Assembly (NCBI GenBank): GCA_050288425.1
Contig: JBNKDU010000093.1
Location: 56,378 to 120,377, forward strand
Source: JARRKU01 sp050288425
GTDB lineage: Bacteria > Desulfobacterota > Desulfobacteria > Desulfobacterales > Desulfosarcinaceae
Length of the DNA stretch: 64,000 bases
Direction: 5' to 3'
Shown: positions 25,643 to 34,252 of the stretch, piece after piece
Position numbering within the stretch: position 1 is the first letter of the stretch
Layout: each line of letters starts with the position of its first letter
Notes under the pieces: generated by a model
Databases searched by the model: none
What the model was told of the DNA's origin: nothing
What the model saw: the letters and a program-made list of their open reading frames with translations, nothing else
Translations under genes and position numbers: made by a program

Positions 25643-27928
25643 ATGGATCAATACCAGAAAACCCGCGATACACTGTTGGCGCTCAATGAAAAAACCCTGG
25701 GGCTGATTCAACAGACGGAAGGCATTCTCGGCGACGGGGCAGCGACTTTCGAACAATGGAAACAGTCGTGCCACACCACCGCCAAAATACTCGATGATCA
25801 TGTCGTACGCATCGCCGTGGTCGGTGCCATAAAATCGGGCAAGAGCACACTGGTAAACTCCCTGCTTCGGGAGGACCGCCTGAAGCGCGGTGCGGGCGTC
25901 GTCACCTCCATTGTCACCCGCATCCGGCGGGGGGATCGGTTGCGGGCGAGGCTTTTCTTCAAGTCGTGGGACGAAATCAATGCCGAAATCGAGCAGGCAT
26001 TGGTGTTGTTCCCCAACAGCGACTGGCATTCCGAACACGAACATTTCGATATTCGCCGGAGCAGCGACCGCATCAATTTGAGCGAGGCCCTCCTTTCCCT
26101 GGATGCCGACATGCATTTGGCCCAGGACGGCCTCAATGCCAACAGCGTTCTGCTTTCCTCCTACCTGGGCGGCTTCGATGATGTAGAAGACCTGGTGGGT
26201 GCCGATGCCACCACCCGGGATTTCGACAACGGACGGTTCGGCGATCATCGCGACTACGTCGGCGAGGACCGGCGGGCGGTTTACCTCAAAGATATCCAAT
26301 TGGAGATTACCGACGACATCCTGGATGCCAATCTGGAAATCGCCGACTGCCAGGGCAGCGATTCGCCCAACCCATTGCATATGGCCATGGTGCAGGACTA
26401 TCTGCTCAAGGCACATCTCATCGTGTATGTGATCAGCAGCCGCACGGGGTTGCGCCAGGCGGATATGCGATTTCTTTCCATCATCCGGCAGATGGGCATC
26501 GACGACAATATATTGTTTGTCTGCAATTTCGACATCAATGAACACGATGGATTCGAAGACCTTGCGGCCCTGGTGAAAAAGACGGACGAGGAACTGGCCG
26601 TAATTATCCAGGACTGCCGGCTTTATGCGTTTTCGGCCTTATTGCATCTATTCGGCGCCTGCCGGGAACGGTTGTCGGACAAGGACCGCAACCGATTGGA
26701 ACAATGGAATACCGCCACGAAGATGGCCGCCTATTCCGAAAGCGAACTGAACCGGTTTACCCGGATGCTGGAAGATAAGCTGACACGCGAACGATCGGCA
26801 CTGCTGCTGCAGAACCAGCTGGAGCATGTTGCAATGGTGTTGACGAGCCTGAAGAACTGGGTTCGGCTGAATTGCAGTCTATTGAAGCGGGATGCCGGCG
26901 AGGCGCAGAAACTGGCCGACCGGATTGAGAACCATCAGACCTCGATGCGACAGGTGCAGTCGATGATCCGGGGCACCCTGGACGGCGGCGTTCGCACCAT
27001 CAGCAAGGAACTGATGAATAAAATCGACGGCTTTTTCGATCCCCACGGCGGTCCTCTGCTCGAAAATGTCATCGCATTCATCCGCAATTACAATGCCGAT
27101 CTCAACCGCTATGGCGAGTATGCCGTTTCCGCCGGTTTCACCCAGGCGCTTTACCGGGTATATCAGGATTTCAAGCAGGCGTTGAATACCTATATGGCCG
27201 AGAAGATCAATCCGGATATCGTCGGTTTCATCGGCCGGCTCGAATCACGGGCAGTGGAGTACTTCGAATCGGCGGTGAAGCCGTATGAGGCGATGGTGAG
27301 CGACACCGTGGCGCAGTTCGAGACCTCCTTCGCCCAGGTGGATTTCGAACAGGTGGCCGGTCACCGGAGAATCGATACCCTCGCCGATCTGGAAGGCATC
27401 AAACAGTCCATGAATATCGAAATGCCGCCGGCGGCGGCCACCATGCGCTATTCCGCCCACATGAAGACCGATGCCGTGTTGCATCTGGGTTTCTACTCCT
27501 TGCTCCGCCTGGTACGCAAGGCGCTGAAGAAGCCCGACCGGAAGAAAGGGGCGGAAGAGATCAAGGCCCTCAGGGACGGCATTCGGCGGATGAAGCGGGA
27601 AACCGAGCGATCGGTCTATGCCCATTTCAAGGATTACCGGGAGAATATCAAATTCCAATATATGGTGCGCCTGATGAACGAGGCCAGTGCCCGCCTGTTC
27701 GAAAGTTTGACCGAACATTTCAGTGTCTATGTCGCCGATCTCAAGGCGCTGGTGGACTCGGTGGGCACCGAACGACTGGATAAGGAACAAATCGAGAAGG
27801 CGTTGCTGGCCGTCGACGGCTCCATCGACCTGCTGAAGCAGCAATTGGATGACCAGCGACGGGAAATTGAATTGTTGCGGGGGGATTCAACCGCTCCCCA
27901 AATGGCCGGAGGCACCGGCGGCGGATGA
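25643..27928 (+). CDS. Large dynamin-family GTPase
   Basis: A 761-residue protein with a P-loop GAIKSGKSTLVNSLL (about residues 61-75), a switch I threonine region (GAGVVTSIVTRI) and a G3-like DCQGSDSP where DxPG is usual. At the G4 position it has CNFDINE, not N/TKxD, so nucleotide specificity may differ. The C-terminal half (about 380-740) is helical with coiled-coil stretches, as in dynamin stalks. One hydrophobic amphipathic patch (about 620-630, LHLGFYSLLRLV) could contact membrane. It is followed 89 bases later by a ParA-like ATPase on the same strand. Confidence 0.85.
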   Translation: MDQYQKTRDTLLALNEKTLGLIQQTEGILGDGAATFEQWKQSCHTTAKILDDHVVRIAVVGAIKSGKSTLVNSLLREDRLKRGAGVVTSIVTRIRRGDRLRARLFFKSWDEINAEIEQALVLFPNSDWHSEHEHFDIRRSSDRINLSEALLSLDADMHLAQDGLNANSVLLSSYLGGFDDVEDLVGADATTRDFDNGRFGDHRDYVGEDRRAVYLKDIQLEITDDILDANLEIADCQGSDSPNPLHMAMVQDYLLKAHLIVYVISSRTGLRQADMRFLSIIRQMGIDDNILFVCNFDINEHDGFEDLAALVKKTDEELAVIIQDCRLYAFSALLHLFGACRERLSDKDRNRLEQWNTATKMAAYSESELNRFTRMLEDKLTRERSALLLQNQLEHVAMVLTSLKNWVRLNCSLLKRDAGEAQKLADRIENHQTSMRQVQSMIRGTLDGGVRTISKELMNKIDGFFDPHGGPLLENVIAFIRNYNADLNRYGEYAVSAGFTQALYRVYQDFKQALNTYMAEKINPDIVGFIGRLESRAVEYFESAVKPYEAMVSDTVAQFETSFAQVDFEQVAGHRRIDTLADLEGIKQSMNIEMPPAAATMRYSAHMKTDAVLHLGFYSLLRLVRKALKKPDRKKGAEEIKALRDGIRRMKRETERSVYAHFKDYRENIKFQYMVRLMNEASARLFESLTEHFSVYVADLKALVDSVGTERLDKEQIEKALLAVDGSIDLLKQQLDDQRREIELLRGDSTAPQMAGGTGGG

Positions 27929-28017
27929 GCCGGACGCGGATGAACTGATTGCGGAATATCTGCCAGTGTGAACGGCCGATGTGGATCAATGATGCTCAGA
28001 TGTCGGGAGAAGCTCAG

Positions 28018-28794
28018 ATGAATGCGCAAACCATTGCTGTGGCGAACGAGAAGGGTGGCGTGGGCAAGACGGTGACGGTAATCAACCTGGCGGCTGCATT
28101 GACCTTGGAGAACAAACGCGTGCTGGTGGTCGACATGGACCCCCAGGCCAACGCCACCCGGGGGCTCGGAATCACGCCTTCCGACGAGCGGCCGTCGGTC
28201 TATGACCTGGTCAGCCAACCCGGGGCCGTCCCCCTGTCCGAGGCGGTGGTCCACACGGCCTGGGAAGATCTCGACCTGATACCCGGCAATGTCGATCTGG
28301 CCGGCGCAGAAGTGGAACTGGTCGATGTGGAGGGGCGGGAGAACCGGTTGAAGGAGGGCCTGGCGGATCTGCCGGCAGACTATGACTTCGTATTGCTGGA
28401 CACGCCGCCCAGCCTCTCGCTGCTGACGGTCAATGTGTTCGCCTATGCCCAACGCTTGCTGATCCCTTGCCAGACCCATCCCTATGCCTTCAATGCCCTG
28501 GCGGAGCTTTTCGATACCATAGACGCCATCCAGCAGGAGATCAATCCGGACATTCGGATATCGGGCATCGTGCCGACCTTTTATGATTTCAGGACCCGCG
28601 TCGGCCGAAGTGTGCTGGCGCAATTGAAATCCGACGAACGCTATAAGGACCTGCTCTTTACGACGACCGTGCGCGCCAATACGACCATCGCCGAAAGCGC
28701 CGCCGTGGGCAAGCCCGTCGTCTTCTTCCGCAGAAGCAGTTTCGGCGCCATCGACTATGGCGATCTGGCGGAAGAATTGCTGGAGCGGTCCTAA
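28018..28794 (+). CDS. ParA/Soj-family ATPase
   Basis: A 258-residue deviant Walker A ATPase: NEKGGVGKTVTVINLAAAL (signature Lys in KGGVGKT), Walker A' VVDMDPQANATRGLG and Walker B DFVLLDTPPSLSLLT. These proteins form ATP-dependent dimers that bind DNA or surfaces and position cargo. No parB gene or parS-like repeat is next to it, which argues for a non-chromosomal cargo role. The start at 28018 was chosen because GGAGAA lies 7 bases before it. It may be co-transcribed with the dynamin-like gene upstream. Confidence 0.9.
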   Translation: MNAQTIAVANEKGGVGKTVTVINLAAALTLENKRVLVVDMDPQANATRGLGITPSDERPSVYDLVSQPGAVPLSEAVVHTAWEDLDLIPGNVDLAGAEVELVDVEGRENRLKEGLADLPADYDFVLLDTPPSLSLLTVNVFAYAQRLLIPCQTHPYAFNALAELFDTIDAIQQEINPDIRISGIVPTFYDFRTRVGRSVLAQLKSDERYKDLLFTTTVRANTTIAESAAVGKPVVFFRRSSFGAIDYGDLAEELLERS

Positions 28795-28801
28795 GGCTTA
28801 C

Positions 28802-30541
28802 CTATTTCGTTCCGATCAGTTGGGCCAGGTGCTCCTTGGCGAACTCTATCTCCGGGTCCAGGGAGAGCGCCAGGTGGTAGTATTCGATGGCCTTGTTTTT
28901 TTCTCCCATGGCACGATAGTTGGCGGCGATGTTGGCGTAGTCGATGGCCGAGCTGGGATCGAGGGAAATCAACTTCTGGAAGCATTCGATGGCCTGTTGA
29001 TGGGCCTCCATCTTGAAGTGGCAATATCCCAACAGGTTGAGCGTGTCCGTACGTTCCACGTCTATCTGATGTCCCTTTTCCAGCGCGCCCAAGGCGCTGT
29101 TGTACTGTTCCATCTCCTTGTGGCAAAGCCCCAGGTAGGTATAAATCGATGCCTTGTCTTCGGCAGGCGGTTCCAGTTTCAGCGCCTTGTCCAGGTGGGT
29201 GATGGCCGTCTGGTAATCGTTCCGGTTGAGATGGACTTGGGCCATGTAGAATTGCAGGTAGTATTTTCCGGGGAGTTGCTCATCCATTTTTCGAAGCTGG
29301 GCCAGGGCGATTTCCGCCGGGTTCGATTCGGTGATGATCTTGGCCATGATCATCCCCACGGAGGAATGGACGGCCCGTTCACGGAATTCGGTGCCGGGAA
29401 TGATGGTATAAAAAGCGGGGATGTCCAATACCGGGTGGCGGACATCCACGGTGAAGACATCCATATGGCGTTGGGATAAGGCGTGGATGCAGTTTTGCAC
29501 TTCGATTTTGATGTTGGTGTCTCCCAATTCCGGAAGATCCCCCAGGGCGACGGAATTGCCCGGCTCGGTAACATAGCGGGCCGATTCGAGCTTCTGGAAC
29601 TTGGGCAGACCGCTGGCCACGTAGTTGCCGCCGCTGTTGAAGTCGCCCGCCAGTTGGGCCACCTCGGTCAGGGCCCGGCACAGGGCTTTGACCGGACTGG
29701 GGGTGGTGCCGGCCGTCCAGACGATTTCACTGCGTGCGGGAAAGGTCTGCGGGTCCCAGGCCAGGGCGCCGATGGTGGGGATGCCCATGTCGAGCGTAAA
29801 ATCCGACAGGCACAATTTCACTCCGGCGGATTGGTATTTGCCGATCAATTCCAAAGCCACGGGGTCTTGAACGGAATCGAGGTCGATGCGGGGGACTTGG
29901 ATCCGGTCGCGGCTGATCGCCGCACAGACATGCCGTTCCACCACTTCGCTGATACCCTGGCACAATGCTTCTTCGATGCAGTTCCCTGCAGATGACCCAT
30001 TGAATTCGTTGATCGTCCAAAACCAGTTGAAAGGCACCATCAGGGTTTCTCCCCGGGTGAGGTTATGGGCCCAGCACCAGTCGAGGGGAAGCGCATCGAA
30101 GAGAGCGGCGAGGTTGTCCAGGTCGGCGGACGAATCGTTCACGGATTGGGCGATGTGTTCGAACCCCATGCACGGCTCCTCCATCTCTCGTCTCGGGCCG
30201 TGCCGAAAGTGGTTCGGGTTGCGATAGAAACTGAACAGGCTGAATCGTTCGCCCAACTCCATTACGGCGCTGGCCCTGGCCTGGTCCGGCGTCGCGCCTT
30301 TGCCCATCTGTTTGTAGTTGCCGATGGCGGCCCTTGCCTCGGGTCCGCAAACGCTGAAATAGACCGGAATGTCCAGCCGGCCGTTGTCAATGCGAACGAT
30401 GTCATCCAGTATTTCGAGCTTGTTCAGTGCCAGGCGGCGCTGAAAACGGTCCACGGTTTCATCCGGGGTCATGATCTTGTCTTGATCGTGCTGGTATTGT
30501 TTCCATGCATCTTGCAGGGCAATGGGCTCGGGGCGCTTCAT
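28802..30541 (-). CDS. YcaO-domain protein with C-terminal TPR repeats
   Basis: A 579-residue fusion. The YcaO domain (about residues 20-400) has its ATP/Mg-binding signatures: SAVMELGERFS (S-x3-E-x2-ER) and QGISEVVERH (QG-x2-E-x2-ER). Residues about 430-575 are TPR units (for example AQVHLNRNDYQTAITHLDKA, then AALGALEKG and AIEYYHLALSLDPE). YcaO enzymes activate amide carbonyls with ATP to make azolines, thioamides or amidines; E. coli YcaO assists S12 methylthiolation. No precursor peptide, TfuA or dehydrogenase gene is next to it, and the TPR part suggests a protein partner. The start is supported by AGAGGAG. Confidence 0.88.
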   Translation of the reverse strand: MKRPEPIALQDAWKQYQHDQDKIMTPDETVDRFQRRLALNKLEILDDIVRIDNGRLDIPVYFSVCGPEARAAIGNYKQMGKGATPDQARASAVMELGERFSLFSFYRNPNHFRHGPRREMEEPCMGFEHIAQSVNDSSADLDNLAALFDALPLDWCWAHNLTRGETLMVPFNWFWTINEFNGSSAGNCIEEALCQGISEVVERHVCAAISRDRIQVPRIDLDSVQDPVALELIGKYQSAGVKLCLSDFTLDMGIPTIGALAWDPQTFPARSEIVWTAGTTPSPVKALCRALTEVAQLAGDFNSGGNYVASGLPKFQKLESARYVTEPGNSVALGDLPELGDTNIKIEVQNCIHALSQRHMDVFTVDVRHPVLDIPAFYTIIPGTEFRERAVHSSVGMIMAKIITESNPAEIALAQLRKMDEQLPGKYYLQFYMAQVHLNRNDYQTAITHLDKALKLEPPAEDKASIYTYLGLCHKEMEQYNSALGALEKGHQIDVERTDTLNLLGYCHFKMEAHQQAIECFQKLISLDPSSAIDYANIAANYRAMGEKNKAIEYYHLALSLDPEIEFAKEHLAQLIGTK

Positions 30542-30825
30542 GGTTCTCCTCTGGGTGGATCCTGGTTGTTGATATCCTCGAATCGATGATCTCGGCATCG
30601 GAAATATACCGTGTCTAAAAGGATCAGCGAAACAAATCAACCCCTATAGCAAAAAGCATACTAAAAAGGTAGGAGATACCCGAGGACTCGTGAGAAAATT
30701 GTGGATGAATTGAGAGCGGATGGGTTTGCATTTTGGACGATATTAGGATAACGATAAGTTTTCGTTAAATAATGTTCATCCATGCGTCCTGTTTCCATCG
30801 GGGACGCCATAAGAGGCAATTCACC

Positions 30826-31413
30826 ATGATGCGTACCGCCGATATCGCGCGCAAGACCAAAGAGACGCAGATCGACGCAACGATCAACCTGGATGGCAAC
30901 GGCAGGAATCAGGTGTCCACCGGCATCGGATTTTTCGACCACATGCTGACACTGTTCAGCGTCCACGGGCGAATGGATCTCGACCTCAAAGCCCGCGGCG
31001 ATATCGATGTCGATCTGCACCATACGGTGGAAGACGTCGGCCTGGTGTTGGGGGAGGCCATCGATAAGGCCCTTGGAGACCGGAAGGGAATCCAGCGCTA
31101 TGGAAGCGCCTTCATCCCCATGGACGATTCGTTGGCCCAGGTGGTGATCGATCTCTCCAATCGGCCGTTTGTGGTGGTCGATCTGCCGGAACCGCTGCCC
31201 ACCCAGAACGGGTTGGATGCAAGCCTGGCGAAGGAGTTTTTCCGGGCATTGTCCCAGAAGGCCGGTATGAATCTGCACATCAGGATCCATTACGGAGAGA
31301 ATTGGCACCATATGATCGAAGCGGCGTTCAAAGGTCTGGGACGCGCGTTGCGTCAGGCGTCGTCATCAGACCCGCGCATGACCGGAGTCCCTTCTTCGAA
31401 GGGCAGCCTGTAA
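30826..31413 (+). CDS. hisB: Imidazoleglycerol-phosphate dehydratase
   Basis: A 195-residue monofunctional enzyme (no histidinol-phosphatase domain, unlike E. coli HisB). Metal-binding motifs are FFDHMLTLFSVHG, DVDLHHTVEDVGLVLG and the C-terminal HHMIEAAFKGLGRAL. It dehydrates imidazoleglycerol phosphate in histidine synthesis. No other his gene is nearby. Two consecutive ATGs follow AAGAGG; the first is given. The stop codon coincides with the start of the dispersed motif copy 4. Confidence 0.93.
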   Translation: MMRTADIARKTKETQIDATINLDGNGRNQVSTGIGFFDHMLTLFSVHGRMDLDLKARGDIDVDLHHTVEDVGLVLGEAIDKALGDRKGIQRYGSAFIPMDDSLAQVVIDLSNRPFVVVDLPEPLPTQNGLDASLAKEFFRALSQKAGMNLHIRIHYGENWHHMIEAAFKGLGRALRQASSSDPRMTGVPSSKGSL

Positions 31414-31444
31414 CCCAAACGTTGCAAAGATAAAGATGGCAAAA
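31411..31444 (+). repeat. Dispersed intergenic motif, copy 4, starting at the hisB stop codon
   Basis: TAACCCAAACGTTGCAAAGA followed by TAAAGATGGCAAAA. It begins with the hisB TAA and its end abuts the ATG of the next gene, so it fills the whole 30-base gap. Confidence 0.6.
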
Positions 31445-32145
31445 TGAGCTTGATCCGCAATTGGATCCTCACCACCAGTCTGGCGGCCGTCATGGTTATC
31501 TGCCCGGTCGGTGTGCATGCCGACCAGGCATCGTCCGAGGGGCAGGTCTATGAGCGATGGGGGCGCATCCTGGTGTTGCCGTTTTTCGATATGACCGCAA
31601 TGTTCGGGACCGATGCCAGCCTGAGGGGGCCGCTCACAAGACAGGTGTTCGTCACGGACACCGTGGCCGAGGAAGCCGGGCGCTCCATGGGTCGGATGGT
31701 GGAGCGGCATTTGGCGCAAAAAAAAGGGTTGCGATGGGATGCCCCCATCGCCGCGAACGAATTTTCGGTGCCGGATCTATCCGCGAACCACGATGACCAC
31801 CTGGCAAAAGTGGTGGAAAAAGGCCGCCAACGCGGCGCCGACCATGTCCTGGCAGGCTATCTTTATGCATACCGGATGCGGGAAGGGGGCGACTACGGCG
31901 TGCGGAAACCGGCCAAGGTGGTTTTCGAAATGGCCATGGTGCAAGTCGCCACGAAACGGGTGATCTGGCACAAACGCTTTGACGAGACCCAGCAGGCTTT
32001 GTCCGAGAACCTGCTGAATCTGAAAAAATTCATTCGCCGCAAAGGGCGATGGATAAGTGCCCATGAAATGGCCGATCAGGCCATCGAGGAGATGCTCGCC
32101 AACATCTTCGCCGCCGATTCGACACGGGTAAAACCCTCACGATAG
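31444..32145 (+). CDS. Exported protein of unknown function, CsgG-like features
   Basis: A 233-residue protein with a clear signal peptide (MSLIRNWILTTSLAAVMVI, cleavage near VHADQA). The mature part has RILVLPFFDMTAMFG near its start, a RGADHVLAGYLYAYRMREGG strand in the middle and a conserved-looking FEMAMVQVATKRVIWHKRFDETQ near the end. That combination (LPF start, ADHVLAGY, then A-x-VIW) resembles the nucleotide-binding-like folds of CsgG/GNA1162-type periplasmic lipoproteins, but no lipobox is present. The function is unknown. Confidence 0.7.
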   Translation: MSLIRNWILTTSLAAVMVICPVGVHADQASSEGQVYERWGRILVLPFFDMTAMFGTDASLRGPLTRQVFVTDTVAEEAGRSMGRMVERHLAQKKGLRWDAPIAANEFSVPDLSANHDDHLAKVVEKGRQRGADHVLAGYLYAYRMREGGDYGVRKPAKVVFEMAMVQVATKRVIWHKRFDETQQALSENLLNLKKFIRRKGRWISAHEMADQAIEEMLANIFAADSTRVKPSR

Positions 32146-32447
32146 ATCGGCTTCCCTGGATTCCGACCATGACCGCGACAGACCGTTTGCAAAGCGGCGC
32201 TTGAACGCAATCGCATGCACACACAAGATGTTTTTCTATTTTGTGTCCACCCGACGATTGACACGGAAGCTGATAATATATATGTTAAACAATTTTAAAA
32301 ATAGCAGATGGATATCAGAACCGTTCGTCAGCGCCTGTTCATCTGCTTCCCGTCGATCACGGTCTGTCTCGTGGCGTGACGGCGTCAATTGAATCCGGCT
32401 TCACCGAAAGGCGATTCAACACCGATATTCGTGATGGAGAGCTGCCT
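32146..32447. other. Leader region of dnaG
   Basis: About 300 bp that hold the dnaG promoter. Between the promoter and the TTG start lie about 155 bases with no recognised structure. A GTG at 32376 is in frame with dnaG but extends the protein beyond the usual start. Confidence 0.5.
32258..32286 (+). promoter_or_regulatory. Sigma70-like promoter for dnaG-rpoD
   Basis: TTGACA (32258-32263), a 17-base spacer and TATGTT (32281-32286), embedded in an AT-rich stretch. This is one of the best sigma70 matches in the window and is correctly placed for the dnaG-rpoD unit. Confidence 0.75.
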
Positions 32448-34232
32448 TTGGCCCGCACGATCCCCGAAGAGACAATTCGACGCATCAAGAACAGCGCCAA
32501 TATCGTCGATATCGTCGGCGATCATGTCGTGCTGAAGAACTCCGGGCGTAACTACCTGGGGTTGTGCCCCTTTCATGCCGAAAAGACGCCTTCGTTTACC
32601 GTCAGCCCGGAAAAACAGATCTTCTACTGCTTCGGTTGCCATACCGGCGGCAATGTATTCAGTTTTATCATGCAGCAGGAAGGGCTTTCATTTCCCGAGG
32701 CGGTCCGCCAGGTGGCGGGAAAATATGGGATCGAAGTACCGGACGAACGTCTGTCTCCCCAGCAGAAACGGGTAATGTCGGAAAAGGAGAAGCTCTATCG
32801 GATCAATGAACTGGCCATGGCCTTCTTCCACAGGATGCTCCTCGACCTCCATGTCGGGCAGCAGGCGAATACCTACCTGGTCGGCAGGGGAATGACCCGC
32901 GGCGTCATCGAGAAACATCGATTGGGTTACGCTCCCGATCGCTGGGACGGATTGCTGAACCATCTCCGGCAAAAGCGGGTACCATTGGACCTGCTGGCCA
33001 AATCGGGCTTGATTGTACCCCGCAAAGAGAGCGGCGGATATTATGACCGATTTCGTGATCGGGTGATATTTCCGATATTCAACCTGAACCGACAAGTGAT
33101 CGGTTTCGGTGGCCGGGTCATGACGGATAGCATGCCCAAGTACCTCAACTCCCCGGAATCACCGATCTATAACAAGCGGCGTTCGCTATACGGAATGGAT
33201 AAAGCCAAACAGGCGGCCAGGGCCGGCGGCATCATACACGTGGTGGAAGGCTATTTTGACGTCCTGGCCCTGCATCAATTTGGAATCGACAATGCCGTCG
33301 CCACACTGGGAACCGCCTTGACAGCGGAACATGTGCAATTACTTAAAGGTATGGTCGGTGCCGGCGGTCAAGCCGTTCTCGTCTACGATTCTGATGTGGC
33401 GGGTATGAAAGCGGCCCAACGCAGCATCGCGGTCTTCGAGCAGGGGTACCTGGATGCACGCATCCTGGTATTGCCCGATGGCTATGATCCGGACGACTTT
33501 TTGCGAGAATACGGGCCGACCGATTTTTTAAAGGCCGCTGCCCAGGCGCTGGGAATGGTGCCTTTCCTCACGTCAAGGGCCATCGATCGCCATGGATTGT
33601 CCATCGAGGGCAGGGTCAAAGTCGTGGCCGCCATGAAGGCGCCGCTGGCAGCCGTTCAGGACAGCGTAGCCAGATCGCTGTATATCAAGCAACTGGCCGA
33701 AAAACTGAACATCGACGAGTCGGCGGTCTTGGGACAAATCCGAAAAGCGACCCGGGAATCGTCCCGCGAATCGAAAGGCGGTCGACTGCCGGAGCCGGAT
33801 CCATTGGCCGACGACGGCCGGCGCCTGGAACAGCAAATTGTCGCAATGATTCTGCGATCTCCGGTGATGATACCGGAAATCGTCGGCCGCAATCTGTTGG
33901 ATCTTTTCGAGGATCGAAAATTGTCGGCCATCGCTGAAATGATGATGAACCAGTCGGCGACAGAGGAAGAGCAGGTGGCCGATCTGGTTTCAAGGATTGA
34001 TGATCCCCACTATCGAGATCTTTTGACTCGGTTGGCGATGGACGAACAGCGATGGGATCGGCAGGGATGTGAGCGGTTGCTGAATCAATTCGAATCACAC
34101 CATCGCCGGCGATTTAAAAATGACCTTCAGCGTCAAATCGAAGCGGCCGAAAGGGATAATGATGTGGAACTTTTGTCGGAATTGCTGAAACAGAAACAGA
34201 ACCAGGCAGGGGCCGGATTGACCAATTCGTAA
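32448..34232 (+). CDS. dnaG: DNA primase
   Basis: A 594-residue primase that makes RNA primers at the replication fork. The N-terminal zinc ribbon has CPFH and YCFGC ligands (the CHC2 type) about residues 38-66. The Toprim core shows VVEGYFDVLALHQFG and LVYDSDVAGMKAAQR with acidic metal ligands. The C-terminal helicase-binding domain is helical. The start was placed at TTG 32448, giving the canonical M-ARTIPEETI opening with GGAGAG 6 bases upstream; a GTG further up would add 24 unusual residues. rpoD follows 20 bases later, the core of the classic macromolecular synthesis operon. Confidence 0.95.
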   Translation: MARTIPEETIRRIKNSANIVDIVGDHVVLKNSGRNYLGLCPFHAEKTPSFTVSPEKQIFYCFGCHTGGNVFSFIMQQEGLSFPEAVRQVAGKYGIEVPDERLSPQQKRVMSEKEKLYRINELAMAFFHRMLLDLHVGQQANTYLVGRGMTRGVIEKHRLGYAPDRWDGLLNHLRQKRVPLDLLAKSGLIVPRKESGGYYDRFRDRVIFPIFNLNRQVIGFGGRVMTDSMPKYLNSPESPIYNKRRSLYGMDKAKQAARAGGIIHVVEGYFDVLALHQFGIDNAVATLGTALTAEHVQLLKGMVGAGGQAVLVYDSDVAGMKAAQRSIAVFEQGYLDARILVLPDGYDPDDFLREYGPTDFLKAAAQALGMVPFLTSRAIDRHGLSIEGRVKVVAAMKAPLAAVQDSVARSLYIKQLAEKLNIDESAVLGQIRKATRESSRESKGGRLPEPDPLADDGRRLEQQIVAMILRSPVMIPEIVGRNLLDLFEDRKLSAIAEMMMNQSATEEEQVADLVSRIDDPHYRDLLTRLAMDEQRWDRQGCERLLNQFESHHRRRFKNDLQRQIEAAERDNDVELLSELLKQKQNQAGAGLTNS

Positions 34233-34252
34233 GCTGCAGGAGGTTTTTTTCA

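Noticed and set aside
25258..25644. 128-codon minus-strand frame upstream of the large dynamin gene
   Set aside because: Runs out of the dynamin start region, has no conserved-looking segments and overlaps the start of the small Cys protein.
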